From Pseudomonadota bacterium (GTDB lineage: Bacteria > Pseudomonadota > Gammaproteobacteria > Burkholderiales > Burkholderiaceae_B): a stretch of DNA of 64,000 bases. The position numbers and the translations under genes were made by a program. Shown here in pieces: positions 20,035 through 30,350 of the stretch. The notes beneath the pieces were generated by a model that searched no databases, was not told the DNA's origin, and saw only the letters and a list, made by a program, of their open reading frames with translations. The DNA lies in the NCBI GenBank assembly GCA_023387815.1, contig JAEWHK010000001.1:62001-126000 (forward strand), in the 5' to 3' direction. The number at the start of each line of letters is the position of its first letter. Position 1 is the stretch's first letter.

Positions 20035-20122
20035 AAGCCGCAGGAAGCATTGAATTGACCCCGTGAAGCCGACCTGAAGTCCTGGCTTTCGTGGTGCAGT
20101 TCATTTGTCTGCGGCTTTTTTT
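20035..20122. terminator. long bidirectional hairpin terminator between yhbY and greA
   Basis: Outer arms AAGCCGCAG (20035-20043) and CTGCGGCTT (20109-20117) are perfect and bordered by an A-run on the left and a seven-T run on the right, so it can terminate both convergent genes. The 65-nt interior folds further: TGAATTG pairs with CAGTTCA and GAAGCC with GGCTTTC, making one long imperfect hairpin instead of an open loop. Confidence 0.75.
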
Positions 20123-20225
20123 GCTGCCATCGACCATTCAGCTTTGCCGAACAACCGAGAGCGATGGGTGTCCTAAGGGCGAATACCCCAGGGCATACGG
20201 GCGCCATGCATGACAGGCTTGCCCG

Positions 20226-20702
20226 TTATTTATACTCAACAGAGATAATTTCGAACTCTTTTTCGCCTGATGGCACGGTAACCACAACGACATCACCTTC
20301 GGCCTTGCCAATCAGGGCTTTGCCAACAGGGCTGGAAACCGAAATGCGGTTCAGACGGATATCAGACTCGGCATCGCCAACAATCTGATAGGTCACGTGA
20401 TTGCCGGAACCCAGATCTTCAATACCGACAGTTGCGCCAAATACAATGCGACCATCCACATGCAGGCTGGCTGGATCAATGATCTGGGCGTTGGATAGAA
20501 TACTTTCCAGTTCGTTGATTCGACCTTCGATGAAGCCCTGACGTTCACGGGCAGCATCGTACTCTGCATTTTCTGACAGATCACCCTGCGCGCGCGCTTC
20601 TGCAATGGCCTCAATGACGCCAGGACGCTCTACGCTGGTCAAGCGGTGCAATTCTTCTTCTAAGCGCTTCGCACCTTGCGCTGTTAATGGAATACCTGCC
20701 AT
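20226..20702 (-). CDS. greA: transcription elongation factor GreA
   Basis: 158 residues, the exact usual length. An N-terminal coiled coil (about 1-75) carries the acidic tip ([20 protein letters not shown]) that enters the RNA polymerase secondary channel and stimulates cleavage of backtracked RNA; the C-terminal FKBP-like domain follows ([19 protein letters not shown]). The frame extends upstream to 20750, but [18 protein letters not shown] at 20702 is the family start. carB, a frequent GreA neighbour in related genomes, lies 4 kb away here. Confidence 0.96.
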   Translation of the reverse strand: MAGIPLTAQGAKRLEEELHRLTSVERPGVIEAIAEARAQGDLSENAEYDAARERQGFIEGRINELESILSNAQIIDPASLHVDGRIVFGATVGIEDLGSGNHVTYQIVGDAESDIRLNRISVSSPVGKALIGKAEGDVVVVTVPSGEKEFEIISVEYK

Positions 20703-20834
20703 ATCTGTCTCAAAAAAGTAAAAACGCCCCCATCGCACCAGAAGTGCCATGATGATGAGCGTGCTATCGTGTTATAGACCCTGGCCACGATGCCGGCGCA
20801 GAGCATGAAAGAAATGAAAAAACCAAAAATAAAC

Positions 20835-20860
20835 CCCGGCACTGGATAATGAGTGCCAGG
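20835..20860 (-). terminator. intrinsic terminator downstream of the nucleobase permease
   Basis: GGCACT (20838-20843) pairs with AGTGCC (20852-20857), extended by flanking C/G pairs. On the minus strand the stem is followed by TTTATTTTTGGTTTTTT. The gap 20703-21048 holds this, the perfect inverted repeat at 21000 and no gene that I can see. Confidence 0.6.
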
Positions 20861-20999
20861 GACATCGTTACGTCATTGTCTCCAATTCCACGGGAAATTG
20901 CAAGCCTTGGACCGAAAGTTGCTAATCCTTTGAAAACAATCGAAAATAGTTGATCAGGGTGCCCTGCCTGAAACCAGTAAAAATCCGCTGAAATCCTGT

Positions 21000-21042
21000 T
21001 TGCGGCCCGGGTTTGCCCCTCGCGCGCAAACCCGGGCCGCAA
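21000..21042. repeat. perfect 16-bp inverted repeat at the permease 3' end
   Basis: Arms 21000-21015 (TTGCGGCCCGGGTTTG) and 21027-21042 are perfectly complementary around an 11-bp loop, starting 7 bp after the permease stop. There is no T-run on either side, so it is not a standard terminator; it may block 3' exonucleases. Confidence 0.8.
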
Positions 21043-21048
21043 TCGGTA

Positions 21049-22410
21049 TCAGGCTCCGGCCTCTCCATCAAAAGGACTTTGGTCAGGCTCAGCCGGACGG
21101 CGCGAGCGCAGGTTGAGCAGTGCATACAGAATGATGGCCCCAAACGTTGCGGTACCGATGCCTTCGAGTTTGAATGCACCAAACTGCAGGGTGAAATTGC
21201 CTGCACCCATCAGCAGCGTCACCGCCGCAACAATCAGGTTGCGGTTGTCGCCGAAGTCCACCTGATTGACCACCCAGATACGGGCACCGGCAATGGCGAT
21301 CAGACCAAACACCACCATGGACACGCCGCCCAGCACCGGCCCCGGAATGGCATGGATGAGCGCGCCGAACTTGGGAGAAAAACCCAGCAGAATGGCAATG
21401 CACGCTGCGGCCACGAAAACCAGCGTCGAATAAATGCGGGTCACAGCCATTACACCGATGTTCTCTGCATAAGTGGTCACGCCCGTACCACCTACCGAAC
21501 CTGAAATCATGGTGGCCACACCGTCACCCACGAAGGCACGTCCCAGATACTGATCCAGATTCTGGCCGGTCATTGCACTGACGGCACGAATATGGCCGAG
21601 GTTTTCAGCGATCAGAATCACGGCTACCGGAACCATCACACTGATGGCTGACATACTGAAGGTTGGAGATACCAGGGTAGGCAGACCGAACCAGGCCGCG
21701 GCCTGCACGCCGGTAAAATCGATGGGTGTACCCAGACCGGCTACATTGGTCAGCAACCAGTACACAACGCAGGCAGCAATGAGACCCAGGAGAATCAACA
21801 AGCGTTGAATCATGCCGCGCGTGAAGACGGCAACGCCGGCGACACACAAAATGGTCATCAGTGCCATCAGCGCATCAAAGGTTGAGCCAGAGCCCATGGC
21901 TCCCTTGGCGGCAATGGGAGCCAGGTTCAGGCCGATCACGGCCACGATGGCACCCGTCACAACCGGAGGCATGAGTTTTTCGATCCAGGCTGACCCATTA
22001 CCTCGGCTGTTGGCGTACCAGACCACCAGACCAATCAGCGTGTAGACCAGGCCGCAAGCAATAATGGCACCCAGCGCCACAGAGATATTGGCGTTCAGTC
22101 CACTGCCGGTATAACCCGTGACCGAAATGACACCGCCGATAAACGCAAAGCTTGAGCCCAGATAGCTGGGAACGCGACCGCCGACAAAAAAGAAAAAAAT
22201 CAGCGTTCCAATACCGGACATCAAAACGGCCAGATTGGCATCAAACCCCATCAGCAATGGCGCCAGGACAGTTGCGCCGAACATGGCAACCACGTGCTGC
22301 GCACCCATGACCGCCGTCTGCGGCCATGACAGGCGTTCGTCCGGTGCTACAATCTGATGGTCGCGGGCACGGTCAACGCGCCGCCAGATTGGAAAAAAAG
22401 GTCCATTCAT
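21049..22410 (-). CDS. NCS2-family uracil/pyrimidine permease (UraA/RutG type)
   Basis: 453 residues with about 14 hydrophobic helices. NCS2 signatures include the N-terminal AVMGAQHVVAMFGATVLAPLL, shown by its part QHVVAMFGATVLAPLL, and the substrate-site stretch SVGGTGVTTYAENIG. Proton-coupled uptake of uracil or related bases is the known function of close families; the exact substrate is not certain. A 299-bp gap lies upstream. The gene is close to carAB (pyrimidine synthesis) but not in the same unit. Confidence 0.88.
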   Translation of the reverse strand: MNGPFFPIWRRVDRARDHQIVAPDERLSWPQTAVMGAQHVVAMFGATVLAPLLMGFDANLAVLMSGIGTLIFFFFVGGRVPSYLGSSFAFIGGVISVTGYTGSGLNANISVALGAIIACGLVYTLIGLVVWYANSRGNGSAWIEKLMPPVVTGAIVAVIGLNLAPIAAKGAMGSGSTFDALMALMTILCVAGVAVFTRGMIQRLLILLGLIAACVVYWLLTNVAGLGTPIDFTGVQAAAWFGLPTLVSPTFSMSAISVMVPVAVILIAENLGHIRAVSAMTGQNLDQYLGRAFVGDGVATMISGSVGGTGVTTYAENIGVMAVTRIYSTLVFVAAACIAILLGFSPKFGALIHAIPGPVLGGVSMVVFGLIAIAGARIWVVNQVDFGDNRNLIVAAVTLLMGAGNFTLQFGAFKLEGIGTATFGAIILYALLNLRSRRPAEPDQSPFDGEAGA

Positions 22411-22618
22411 TTACTTTCCCCACTCAAGGTATGATTTGATGTTTTGCCGGTATGAAGTTTACGGCCAGAGTGGGACGCAGAGCAAGCAAATCGCAGGCGA
22501 CAGCAGGTCAGCCAACGCCTGATGTTTTGTTTTCAGCGCATTATGTTCTGCATGCTATTGGAAGAGCGCTCTGCAGCATGCTTTGGAATGCGTTCTCTTG
22601 TACGTGTTTCAGCTGTAA

Positions 22619-22658
22619 CCTTGTAGCAGTTTCCTTGTAGCGGTACCTTGTAGCGGTT
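22619..22658. repeat. three 13-14 bp tandem units
   Basis: CCTTGTAGCAGTTT (22619-22632), CCTTGTAGCGGTA (22633-22645) and CCTTGTAGCGGTT (22646-22658), then a decayed CCTTTTTGCCG. They lie 50 bp before the phosphatase start in the gap upstream of the permease. Confidence 0.8.
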
Positions 22659-22709
22659 CCTTTTTGCCGCGCCTTTTTAACAATCCACCATTAACAAAAA
22701 GCTGTATCT

Positions 22710-23345
22710 ATGTCTCACACCGATTTCTGGATTATCCGCCATGGCGAAACCGACTGGAATGCCGAACGTCGTCTGCAGGGCTGGCGCGATATTCCACTCA
22801 ATGACAACGGACTGGCACAGGCCACCCGGCTAGGCGAACATCTGCAACAGCATTTCGCAGACGCCCATCCCGCACATATCTACACCAGTGATCTGGAACG
22901 TGCCTATCAGACTGCCCTGCCTTATGCGCTTGCGCGCGGCAAGACGGTAAAGCAGTTACCCAGTTTGCGTGAGCGCAATTATGGCGTTCTGGAGGGTCAG
23001 CTGTGGTCATCCCTGGCAGGCTTCGATTCTGCACGCAATCACAACCTGGCCATTGAACTGGATCCGCAAGAGCATAAAGCAGAAGACCTGGCCACGTTCT
23101 ATTCGCGAATCCGTGAGACACTCACGTCGCTGGCACAGCAGCACCGCGATGAAGTCGTCATGATCGTCAGCCACGGTGGTGCCATCGATATGATGTGGCG
23201 CGCCGCGGGGAACCATCCACCAGATACGCCACGCGAATTTACCCAGCGCAATACCAGCATCAATCGTCTGCGGATTCTGGATGATGATACGTGGCAGATC
23301 GTCTCCTGGGCAGATGCTTCGCATCTTCCTGCGGTTACGGCCTGA
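22710..23345 (+). CDS. histidine phosphatase family protein (phosphoglycerate mutase-like)
   Basis: 211 residues of the histidine phosphatase superfamily. The catalytic motif is WIIRHGETDWN (phosphohistidine His11), with RRLQGWRDIPLNDNGL, the acid SLRERNYGVLEGQ and the second His in IVSHGGAIDMMW. Members include GpmB, CobC and small phosphoesterases; substrate not predictable. It ends 5 bp before the stop of the converging SDR gene. Confidence 0.88.
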   Translation: MSHTDFWIIRHGETDWNAERRLQGWRDIPLNDNGLAQATRLGEHLQQHFADAHPAHIYTSDLERAYQTALPYALARGKTVKQLPSLRERNYGVLEGQLWSSLAGFDSARNHNLAIELDPQEHKAEDLATFYSRIRETLTSLAQQHRDEVVMIVSHGGAIDMMWRAAGNHPPDTPREFTQRNTSINRLRILDDDTWQIVSWADASHLPAVTA

Positions 23346-23350
23346 AGAAG

Positions 23351-24103
23351 CTACTGCCTGCGCGGCTTGCGGCCGGCGCGGCTCATGGCGCGGTCGTATA
23401 GCGCATTGGGAATGAAGCGCATGAATCTGGCAACAATGCCCATTTGCCAGGGTATCACCGTATAGCGCCGACCCGCAGCAATGGCCTTTGCAGCACGCTG
23501 CACAAAGTCCGCGGGCTTCATCAGAAAAGGCATGGGATAGGGGTTCTTCTGTGTCATGGGCGTGTCAATAAACCCAGGCGCGATGGTCACCACCTTCACG
23601 CCGGTGCCATACAAATCAATTCGAAGACTTTCCAGAAAAACCGTGGTGGCAGCTTTTGAAGCGCTGTAGGCACTGGAGCCGGGCAGACCGCGTACGCCTG
23701 CCACACTGCTGATGCCGACCAGCGTGCCCGCGCCCCGCTCCTGCATGGGTGGAATAAAGGGTTCAAACGTTGCCCCCATGCCAAGCACATTGGTCTCTAT
23801 GACATCGCGAAAAACTTCGGCATCTTCAGGAATACCATTCAAAATGCCGACACTGATACCTGCGTTTGCAATCACAATATCCACCGGACCGGCCTGCAGA
23901 AAGTCAGTTGCCGCGCGATTCACGTCTGCGGCAACTTTGACATCACCCACATAGCAACGGGCAGGTTGTGACAACTGTGCAGCAAGGGCCTGTAATTTAT
24001 CCGAGGAGCGCGCAAAAAGACCCAGCTCTGCACCCTGGCTGTCGTAATGCCTGGCGAAGGCCTCGCCAAGACCGCTGCTTGCACCGGTAATAAAGACTCG
24101 CAT
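23351..24103 (-). CDS. short-chain dehydrogenase/reductase
   Basis: 250 residues, classical SDR. NAD(P)-binding TGASSGLGEAFA at residues 6-17, NAG at about 80, catalytic Ser in GISSVAG and Tyr-Lys in YSASKAA; PGFIDTPM follows. The C-terminus ends in a short hydrophobic and basic stretch (MRFIPNALYDRAMSRAGRKPRRQ, shown by part ALYDRAMSRAGRK). Substrate unknown. Not related closely to the two SDRs of the aromatic cluster. Confidence 0.88.
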   Translation of the reverse strand: MRVFITGASSGLGEAFARHYDSQGAELGLFARSSDKLQALAAQLSQPARCYVGDVKVAADVNRAATDFLQAGPVDIVIANAGISVGILNGIPEDAEVFRDVIETNVLGMGATFEPFIPPMQERGAGTLVGISSVAGVRGLPGSSAYSASKAATTVFLESLRIDLYGTGVKVVTIAPGFIDTPMTQKNPYPMPFLMKPADFVQRAAKAIAAGRRYTVIPWQMGIVARFMRFIPNALYDRAMSRAGRKPRRQ

Positions 24104-24160
24104 GTGTCCGTATTATCGATGTGCGAATATGACAGCTGCAATTATCACAGTTGTGGTCAA

Positions 24161-24625
24161 TTACAGTTGTGATTGCAGGTAGTTCTGGATGCCGATGCGG
24201 TCGATCAGGCGTAGCTGCTGCTCAAGCCAGTGAGCGTGATCTTCTTCGGTATCTTCCAGTTGTACGCGCAGCATTTCGCGAGTGACATAGTCACCCGCTT
24301 CTTCGCAGAGTGCAATGCCTTTTTTCAGATTTTCACGAACTTCGAATTCTGTGTCCAGATCGAACTTGAGCATTTCGGGAACGTCTTTGCCTACGCGAAT
24401 CTCGGCAGACACCATTTTTGGCGTACCTTCGAGCAGCAGAATACGACGAATCAATTGGTCTGCATGATCTGTCTCGTCCTGCATCTCGTGACCGATACGA
24501 TCAAACAGTTTCGTATAACCCCATTCGTGGTACATACGGGAGTGAATAAAATACTGGTCGCGGGCTGCGAGCTCGCCTGACAGCAGGAAGTTCAAATAAT
24601 CTATGACTTTGGGATGGCCTTTCAT
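24161..24625 (-). CDS. ftnA: bacterial ferritin, bacterioferritin-like but lacking the haem Met
   Basis: 154-residue four-helix ferritin subunit that oxidises and stores iron. Ferroxidase ligands Glu18, Glu51, His54 and the later pair in [14 protein letters not shown] are present. In haem bacterioferritins residue 52 is Met; here the segment is DETDHAD with Thr52, so no haem ligand. This and [20 protein letters not shown] resemble the Pseudomonas FtnA type, not E. coli Bfr. Start: ATG at 24625 with AGGAG 6 bp upstream. A Fur-like site lies about 105 bp upstream. Confidence 0.9.
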   Translation of the reverse strand: MKGHPKVIDYLNFLLSGELAARDQYFIHSRMYHEWGYTKLFDRIGHEMQDETDHADQLIRRILLLEGTPKMVSAEIRVGKDVPEMLKFDLDTEFEVRENLKKGIALCEEAGDYVTREMLRVQLEDTEEDHAHWLEQQLRLIDRIGIQNYLQSQL

Positions 24626-24728
24626 GGTACTGCTCCTGAAATGAATCGGATACAAAGCAATATTTTAAAAGACGAACGCGTCTGTCAAGCGCCAGAAAGG
24701 AAAATTGCCAAATTTCACGAAGAAAAAT

Positions 24729-24747
24729 GGCAATGATTCTTATTAGC
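24729..24747. promoter_or_regulatory. Fur-box-like sequence upstream of the ferritin gene
   Basis: GGCAATGATTCTTATTAGC matches 13 of 19 positions of the Fur consensus GATAATGATAATCATTATC by eye. It lies between carB and ftnA. Confidence 0.5.
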
Positions 24748-24841
24748 TACATCGTCACATCAAGCTGTATTCGCCTGGCTTTCCAGCTTGAGTGACATTC
24801 AGCGCACTGCGGGCTTGGTGTCTGCCCGCAGCCCTTTTGCA

Positions 24842-27800
24842 CTAAGCTTTAGCAGGCGCGCACTCGGCGTGCAGATCCTGCAGCGAATACACCTGGATGC
24901 CGTCGGCGTCACGCAAATATTGCATGCCTTCGACCGCAGCGCGGGCGCCAGCCAGGGTAGTGAAGAACGTTACGCGATCAGCCAGCGATTGCGTACGAAT
25001 CACACGCGAATCGGAAATGGCATTGCGGCGTTCTTCCACGGTATTGATGACCAGCTGGATCTCTCCGTTCTTGAGCATATCCACTACGTGTGGGCGACCT
25101 TCTGTCACTTTGTTGACGACCTGCGCTTCTACGCCCGCCTCATTCAGTTTAGCCGCAGTACCGCGCGTGGCCACAACCTTGAAGCCCAGGTTTACCAGTC
25201 CGCGAGCCAACTCCACCGCCTTGGATTTATCCTGATCCTTGACGCTCAGGAACGCAGTGCCCGTTTCCGGCAACACAACGCCTGCAGCAAGCTGGGATTT
25301 CACAAAGGCTTCACCGAAAGTGCGACCCACGCCCATGACTTCACCCGTTGATTTCATCTCAGGGCCAAGAATCGTGTCCACACCAGGGAACTTCACGAAG
25401 GGGAAAACCGCTTCCTTGACGCAGTAATAGGAAGGCACCACTTCCTGAGTGACGCCCTGCTCTGCCAGCGTTTTGCCAGCCATGGCACGCGCTGCGATCT
25501 TGGCCAGCTGATAGCCGGTGACCTTGGAAACAAACGGAACAGTGCGCGATGCACGCGGATTGACTTCCAGAACATAGACCTGCCCATTCTGAATCGCGAA
25601 CTGCACGTTCATCAGACCCTTCACGTTCAGCGCCTTGGCCATAAGCCCCGTCTGACGTTTGATCTCTTCAATCACATCAGCAGACAGGGAATACGGTGGC
25701 AGGCTGCAGGCCGAATCGCCTGAGTGCACACCCGCCTGTTCAATATGCTCCATGACACCGCCAATGAATACCACGTCTTCATCGGCCAGACAGTCCACAT
25801 CCACTTCTGTGGCATCGTTCAGAAAGCGATCGAGCAGAACCGGAGAATCATTGCTGACCTTCACAGCTTCGCGCATATAGCGTTCCAGATCGGTCTGCTC
25901 ATGAACAATTTCCATTGCCCGACCACCCAGCACATAGCTAGGACGGACGACCAGCGGATAGCCGATTTCAGACGCATGAGCAATAGCTTCGGCTTCAGTG
26001 CGTGCAGTGCGGTTAGGCGGCTGACGCAGGCCGAGTTTTTGCAGCAGCTTCTGGAAGCGCTCGCGATCTTCAGCCACGTCGATGGATTCCGGGCTGGTAC
26101 CGATGATAGGTACGCCGTTGGCCTCAAGCGCACGTGCCAGTTTCAGCGGTGTCTGTCCGCCATACTGAACGATCATGCCCACCGGACGCTCCAGATGAAC
26201 AATTTCCAGAACATCTTCGAGCGTCAACGGCTCGAAATAAAGACGATCGGAGGTGTCGTAATCGGTGGATACGGTCTCGGGGTTGCAGTTGACCATGATG
26301 GTTTCATAGCCATCTTCGCGCAGTGCCAGCGCGGCGTGCACGCAGCAATAATCAAATTCAATACCCTGACCGATACGGTTCGGACCACCACCCAGGACAA
26401 TGATTTTTTTCTTGTCTGTCGGATGTGATTCACACTCTTCTTCATAAGTGGAATACATGTACGCGGTTTTGGTCGCAAATTCTGCCGCGCAGGTATCAAC
26501 GCGTTTATAAACCGGACGCACGCCCAGCTGATGACGGACCTTGCGTACTTCCGATTCGGAAACGTCAAGCAGGAAAGCCAGACGGCGATCAGAGAACCCA
26601 TGACGCTTCAGGCGACGCATCGCGGTTTCGGTCAGATCCGACAGCGTTTTCTGTTCCAGTTCCAGCTCGATATCAACAATCTGCTTGATCTGTTCCAGGA
26701 ACCAGGGATCGATTTTGGTCAGTGAGTGCACCTCATCCAGGGTAAAGCCCTGAGCGAAGGCGTCGCCGACATACCAGATACGCTCAGGACCAGGCTCGGC
26801 CAGCTCCACCTGCAATTTTTCACGATCCAGTGTTTTCTGGTTCAGTCCGTCCACGCCCACTTCCAGACCACGCAGGGCTTTCTGGAAAGACTCCTGGAAC
26901 GTGCGGCCCATGGCCATCACTTCCCCGACAGATTTCATTTGTGTTGTCAGGCGGGAGTCGGCCTGGGGGAATTTTTCAAACGCAAAGCGAGGAATCTTGG
27001 TAACCACATAATCGATGGTCGGCTCAAACGAAGCCGGCGTTTCACCACCGGTAATCTCGTTTTGCAGCTCATCCAGTGTATAGCCCACGGCCAGGCGCGC
27101 AGCCACTTTGGCGATAGGAAAGCCGGTGGCTTTGGACGCCAGGGCGGAAGACCGCGACACGCGTGGATTCATTTCAATCACGATCATACGGCCGTTTTGC
27201 GGATTCACCGCAAACTGCACGTTGGAGCCGCCGGTTTCTACACCGATTTCACGCAATACGGCGATCGATGCATTACGCATGATCTGGTATTCCTTGTCGG
27301 TCAGCGTCTGGGCAGGGGCCACCGTGATGGAGTCACCCGTGTGCACACCCATGGGATCCAGGTTTTCGATGGAACAAATAATGATGCAGTTATCCGCCTT
27401 GTCGCGAACCACTTCCATCTCGTATTCTTTCCAGCCCAGCAGGGATTCTTCGATCAGCAGTTCATTGGTTGGAGAGGCTTCAATACCGCGACGGCAGATG
27501 GTTTCAAACTCTTCGGCATTGTAGGCAATACCGCCGCCCGTGCCGCCCAGCGTAAAGCTGGGACGAATGACCACAGGGAAACCACTGGTACCGGCTTCCG
27601 TGGCGATACGCTTTTGTACTTCCCAGGCTTCATCCAGCGTATGCGCCACGCCAGACTTGGCCGATTCCAGGCCGATGCTGTTCATGGCTTCCTTGAATTT
27701 CTGGCGGTCTTCCGCCTTTTCAATGGCCTGTTCGTTGGCACCGATCATCTGGACGTTATATTTTTCCAGCACCCCGTTATGGGCAAGATCCAGTGCACAG

Positions 27801-28090
27801 TTCAGCGCCGTCTGCCCACCCATGGTCGGCAGCAGCGCGTCGGGGCGTTCCACTTCAATAATTTTTTCAACGGCTTTCCAGGTGATCGGTTCGATGTAAG
27901 TGACATCGGCCGTTTCCGGATCGGTCATGATGGTTGCCGGATTACTGTTGACCAGAATGGTGCGATAGCCTTCGGCTTTCAGGGCTTTACACGCCTGGGC
28001 ACCCGAATAATCAAATTCGCAGGCCTGTCCAATAATGATCGGACCGGCGCCGATGATCAAAATGCTTTTTATGTCGGTACGCTTGGGCAT
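24842..28090 (-). CDS. carB: carbamoyl-phosphate synthase large subunit CarB
   Basis: 1082 residues, normal length. Two homologous ATP-grasp halves: the N-half phosphorylates bicarbonate ([19 protein letters not shown] at the start), the C-half phosphorylates carbamate ([20 protein letters not shown] near 560). The C-terminal MGS-like allosteric domain (from about 940, [16 protein letters not shown]) binds UMP/ornithine in relatives. Product feeds pyrimidine and arginine synthesis. Seven bp separate it from carA upstream. Confidence 0.98.
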   Translation of the reverse strand: MPKRTDIKSILIIGAGPIIIGQACEFDYSGAQACKALKAEGYRTILVNSNPATIMTDPETADVTYIEPITWKAVEKIIEVERPDALLPTMGGQTALNCALDLAHNGVLEKYNVQMIGANEQAIEKAEDRQKFKEAMNSIGLESAKSGVAHTLDEAWEVQKRIATEAGTSGFPVVIRPSFTLGGTGGGIAYNAEEFETICRRGIEASPTNELLIEESLLGWKEYEMEVVRDKADNCIIICSIENLDPMGVHTGDSITVAPAQTLTDKEYQIMRNASIAVLREIGVETGGSNVQFAVNPQNGRMIVIEMNPRVSRSSALASKATGFPIAKVAARLAVGYTLDELQNEITGGETPASFEPTIDYVVTKIPRFAFEKFPQADSRLTTQMKSVGEVMAMGRTFQESFQKALRGLEVGVDGLNQKTLDREKLQVELAEPGPERIWYVGDAFAQGFTLDEVHSLTKIDPWFLEQIKQIVDIELELEQKTLSDLTETAMRRLKRHGFSDRRLAFLLDVSESEVRKVRHQLGVRPVYKRVDTCAAEFATKTAYMYSTYEEECESHPTDKKKIIVLGGGPNRIGQGIEFDYCCVHAALALREDGYETIMVNCNPETVSTDYDTSDRLYFEPLTLEDVLEIVHLERPVGMIVQYGGQTPLKLARALEANGVPIIGTSPESIDVAEDRERFQKLLQKLGLRQPPNRTARTEAEAIAHASEIGYPLVVRPSYVLGGRAMEIVHEQTDLERYMREAVKVSNDSPVLLDRFLNDATEVDVDCLADEDVVFIGGVMEHIEQAGVHSGDSACSLPPYSLSADVIEEIKRQTGLMAKALNVKGLMNVQFAIQNGQVYVLEVNPRASRTVPFVSKVTGYQLAKIAARAMAGKTLAEQGVTQEVVPSYYCVKEAVFPFVKFPGVDTILGPEMKSTGEVMGVGRTFGEAFVKSQLAAGVVLPETGTAFLSVKDQDKSKAVELARGLVNLGFKVVATRGTAAKLNEAGVEAQVVNKVTEGRPHVVDMLKNGEIQLVINTVEERRNAISDSRVIRTQSLADRVTFFTTLAGARAAVEGMQYLRDADGIQVYSLQDLHAECAPAKA

Positions 28091-28097
28091 GATATCT

Positions 28098-29252
28098 CTA
28101 GTTTTTTTCGCTCATGGAGCGGATGAATTTCTCAAACAGCACGATGATGTCGTGCGGACCTGGGCTGGCTTCGGGGTGTCCCTGGAAGCAGAAGGCTGGA
28201 CGGTCTGTCAGTTCAAAGCCCTGCAGGGAGCCGTCAAACAGCGACACGTGCGTGACGCGTGCATTTGCCGGCAGTGTGTCTGCGTCAACGGCAAAGCCGT
28301 GATTCTGGCTGGTAATGTAAACCCGTCCGGTCTGCACATCGCGCACCGGATGGTTGGCCCCGTGGTGGCCGTTTTTCATCTTGATGGTTTTGGCATTGAG
28401 TGCCAGACCCATGATCTGATGACCCAGACAGATACCAAAGAGCGGAATCTTTTTATCCATCGCGACACGCGCCGTTTCGATCGCGTAATCGCAGGGTTCC
28501 GGATCGCCCGGGCCGTTAGCCAGGAAAACACCGTCAGGGTTGAGTGCCAGCACATCTGCCACCGGCGTCTGTGCCGGCACAACGGTGAGCTGACATCCCA
28601 GATCGCTCAGAATGCGCAAAATATTGGATTTGACGCCAAAGTCGTAGGCCACAACGTGGAATTTATCCTGATCGGGCTTGGTGTAGCCCTGAGTCAGACT
28701 CCAGGTGCCCTGCTTCCACTCTTCCTGCTCCTTGCGGGTAACGGTTTTGGCCAGGTCCTGTCCGGCCATGCCCGCGTAGGCCACGGCCAGGTCAACGGCT
28801 TTCTGCTCGTCTGTTCCTACCAGAATGCAGGCACCCTGTGCACCGCCTTCGCGCAAACGACGCGTCAGCTTGCGGGTGTCGATCCCGGAGATTGCCACGA
28901 TACCCTGCTCTTTCAGGTAGTCTGGCAGCGACTGGGTAGAACGATAATTGGAAACGCGTCGCGGACAGTCGCGAATGACCAGACCGGCAGCATGCACGCG
29001 CGAAGATTCTACGTCTTCGGGATTGACGCCGGTATTGCCGATATGGGGATAAGTGAGAGTGACGATCTGGTTGGCATAGCTGGGATCGGTGAGAATTTCC
29101 TGGTAACCGGTCATGGCCGTGTTAAATACCAGTTCAGCCACGGTCTGGCCCTCTGCACCTATGGAAATTCCCTTAAAAATCGTGCCATCTGCCAGAGCCA
29201 GAATTGCGGATGGAAATTGAGGATCATCCTCGAATACGGTAGATGTGAGCAC
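28098..29252 (-). CDS. carA: carbamoyl-phosphate synthase small subunit CarA (glutaminase)
   Basis: 384 residues. N-terminal small-subunit fold ([19 protein letters not shown]) then a class I glutamine amidotransferase: nucleophile elbow [10 protein letters not shown], His/Glu in [13 protein letters not shown]. Start: GTG at 29252 with GGGG 6 bp upstream; the frame also has a TTG at 29264 without a suitable ribosome site. Followed by carB in an operon. Confidence 0.96.
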   Translation of the reverse strand: MLTSTVFEDDPQFPSAILALADGTIFKGISIGAEGQTVAELVFNTAMTGYQEILTDPSYANQIVTLTYPHIGNTGVNPEDVESSRVHAAGLVIRDCPRRVSNYRSTQSLPDYLKEQGIVAISGIDTRKLTRRLREGGAQGACILVGTDEQKAVDLAVAYAGMAGQDLAKTVTRKEQEEWKQGTWSLTQGYTKPDQDKFHVVAYDFGVKSNILRILSDLGCQLTVVPAQTPVADVLALNPDGVFLANGPGDPEPCDYAIETARVAMDKKIPLFGICLGHQIMGLALNAKTIKMKNGHHGANHPVRDVQTGRVYITSQNHGFAVDADTLPANARVTHVSLFDGSLQGFELTDRPAFCFQGHPEASPGPHDIIVLFEKFIRSMSEKN

Positions 29253-29293
29253 GCAAAACCCCAAAATTATGGTATCGATAAGTAAACTTTTCG

Positions 29294-29299
29294 ATTATA
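29294..29299 (-). promoter_or_regulatory. -10 element of a carAB promoter
   Basis: A perfect TATAAT on the minus strand, 42 bp upstream of the carA GTG. The -35 region is weak (TTCAAT about 17 bp upstream). Confidence 0.5.
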
Positions 29300-29334
29300 C
29301 CGGGGAAGCGGTTTCGATTGAAAAAATCAGGACC

Positions 29335-29350
29335 GTTTTCTGAAGAAAAC
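29335..29350 (-). terminator. hairpin between the 29439 gene and carA
   Basis: GTTTTC (29335-29340), loop TGAA, GAAAAC (29345-29350). On the minus strand a CCTGATTTTTTC stretch follows, so it could end transcripts of the upstream secreted-protein gene before the carA promoter. Confidence 0.45.
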
Positions 29351-29438
29351 CGGGCTCAGGAAAGTCCGGCTGCGTGGCGAATCTGCGTCTTCCTGGTCAT
29401 CATTCTGTCCGGAATAAAGCGCCGGAAAACGGGCCCGA

Positions 29439-30350
29439 TTATCGGATTTCCACCTCAAAGGCATGACCCAGATGGGTCCTGTCCTCGACCAGCAGAAATC
29501 GCAGTTTTTCCAGGTAACTGTTACCCTCGTAGCTCAGAACACGGACCCTCGTGCCACGAGGCTCCTCCATAGAACTGGTAATAATGGGATGATCGTTGTT
29601 ACGCAGGCTGCTGATATGCATGGCATTGGCACGCAAGTCTACCACTGTGCGCCACTGTTTGGCGCCATCGTTCTCCAGAATCCAGGTCTTGCGGTCACCG
29701 CTGTCCTGTTTGCATTTGGCCAGAACAAAGGCTTTGCCTGACACTTTCAGGTTGGTACTGAAAAAATCCAGACTCTCGATATCTCTGCTCTTGCAGAACT
29801 TCTCCTGTCCCGGCAGGGGAAGATCCAGATTACGCAGCGACAGTTTCGGCAGGGAAAGCAGACCACCCTCTACCGGCATGGGCTGATCGTCGGTGCCATA
29901 AACCGGGGTACGATCCAGATTGGTTTTTGCCCAATCGACCATAGGAGGAAGCATTTCCCGCATGCAGGGCACGTCGCGACAGGTGGCAAGTTTCTCGGTG
30001 CGTTTGGCTACGATGTCAGCCATGATGATGGGGCGGTCGGTTTTTGCCAGCAGCGCAGAGCTGTTGTACAGCCAGTCGGCCATATGCTGCGCGACCATCG
30101 GGTCTTTGCACATACTGGCGGGCCAGGCGGCGGCCGCCCGACGCAGCTGCAGAACCGCATCGGCGCCAAACTGCTTTCGCACTTCTGCTTCCGGCAGGCA
30201 TGGATTCAGGGCGATTTCCTGCTGCGCGGAAGCGACCCCCACGAAGGGACTGGCGAACGAAATGATCTGACTGGATGCAACGGGTAAATAAGTACCTGAC
30301 ATTGCGGCGGCTCCAGCGAGTAACATGACCTTGCACCACTTGACAAGCAT
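29439..30350 (-). CDS. secreted protein of unknown function
   Basis: 303 residues with a long N-terminal export signal (hydrophobic VMLLAGAAAMSGTYLPVA, likely cleavage near GVASAQQ at about 43). The mature part has paired Cys (CLPE, SMCKD, TCRDVPC, FCKSR, AKCKQD), suggesting disulfides in the periplasm. The C-terminal part is beta-rich (FLLVEDRTHLGHAFEVEIR). I do not recognise the family. AAGGG precedes the ATG. Its own unit, upstream of carA on the same strand. Confidence 0.7.
   Translation of the reverse strand: MLVKWCKVMLLAGAAAMSGTYLPVASSQIISFASPFVGVASAQQEIALNPCLPEAEVRKQFGADAVLQLRRAAAAWPASMCKDPMVAQHMADWLYNSSALLAKTDRPIIMADIVAKRTEKLATCRDVPCMREMLPPMVDWAKTNLDRTPVYGTDDQPMPVEGGLLSLPKLSLRNLDLPLPGQEKFCKSRDIESLDFFSTNLKVSGKAFVLAKCKQDSGDRKTWILENDGAKQWRTVVDLRANAMHISSLRNNDHPIITSSMEEPRGTRVRVLSYEGNSYLEKLRFLLVEDRTHLGHAFEVEIR

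Noticed and set aside
21000..21042. The 16-bp perfect inverted repeat as the permease terminator
   Set aside because: No T-run on either strand; the element at 20835-20860 fits a terminator better.
26726..28126. 466-codon plus-strand frame opposite carB
   Set aside because: It lies wholly opposite conserved carB codons; high-GC third positions give long antisense frames.
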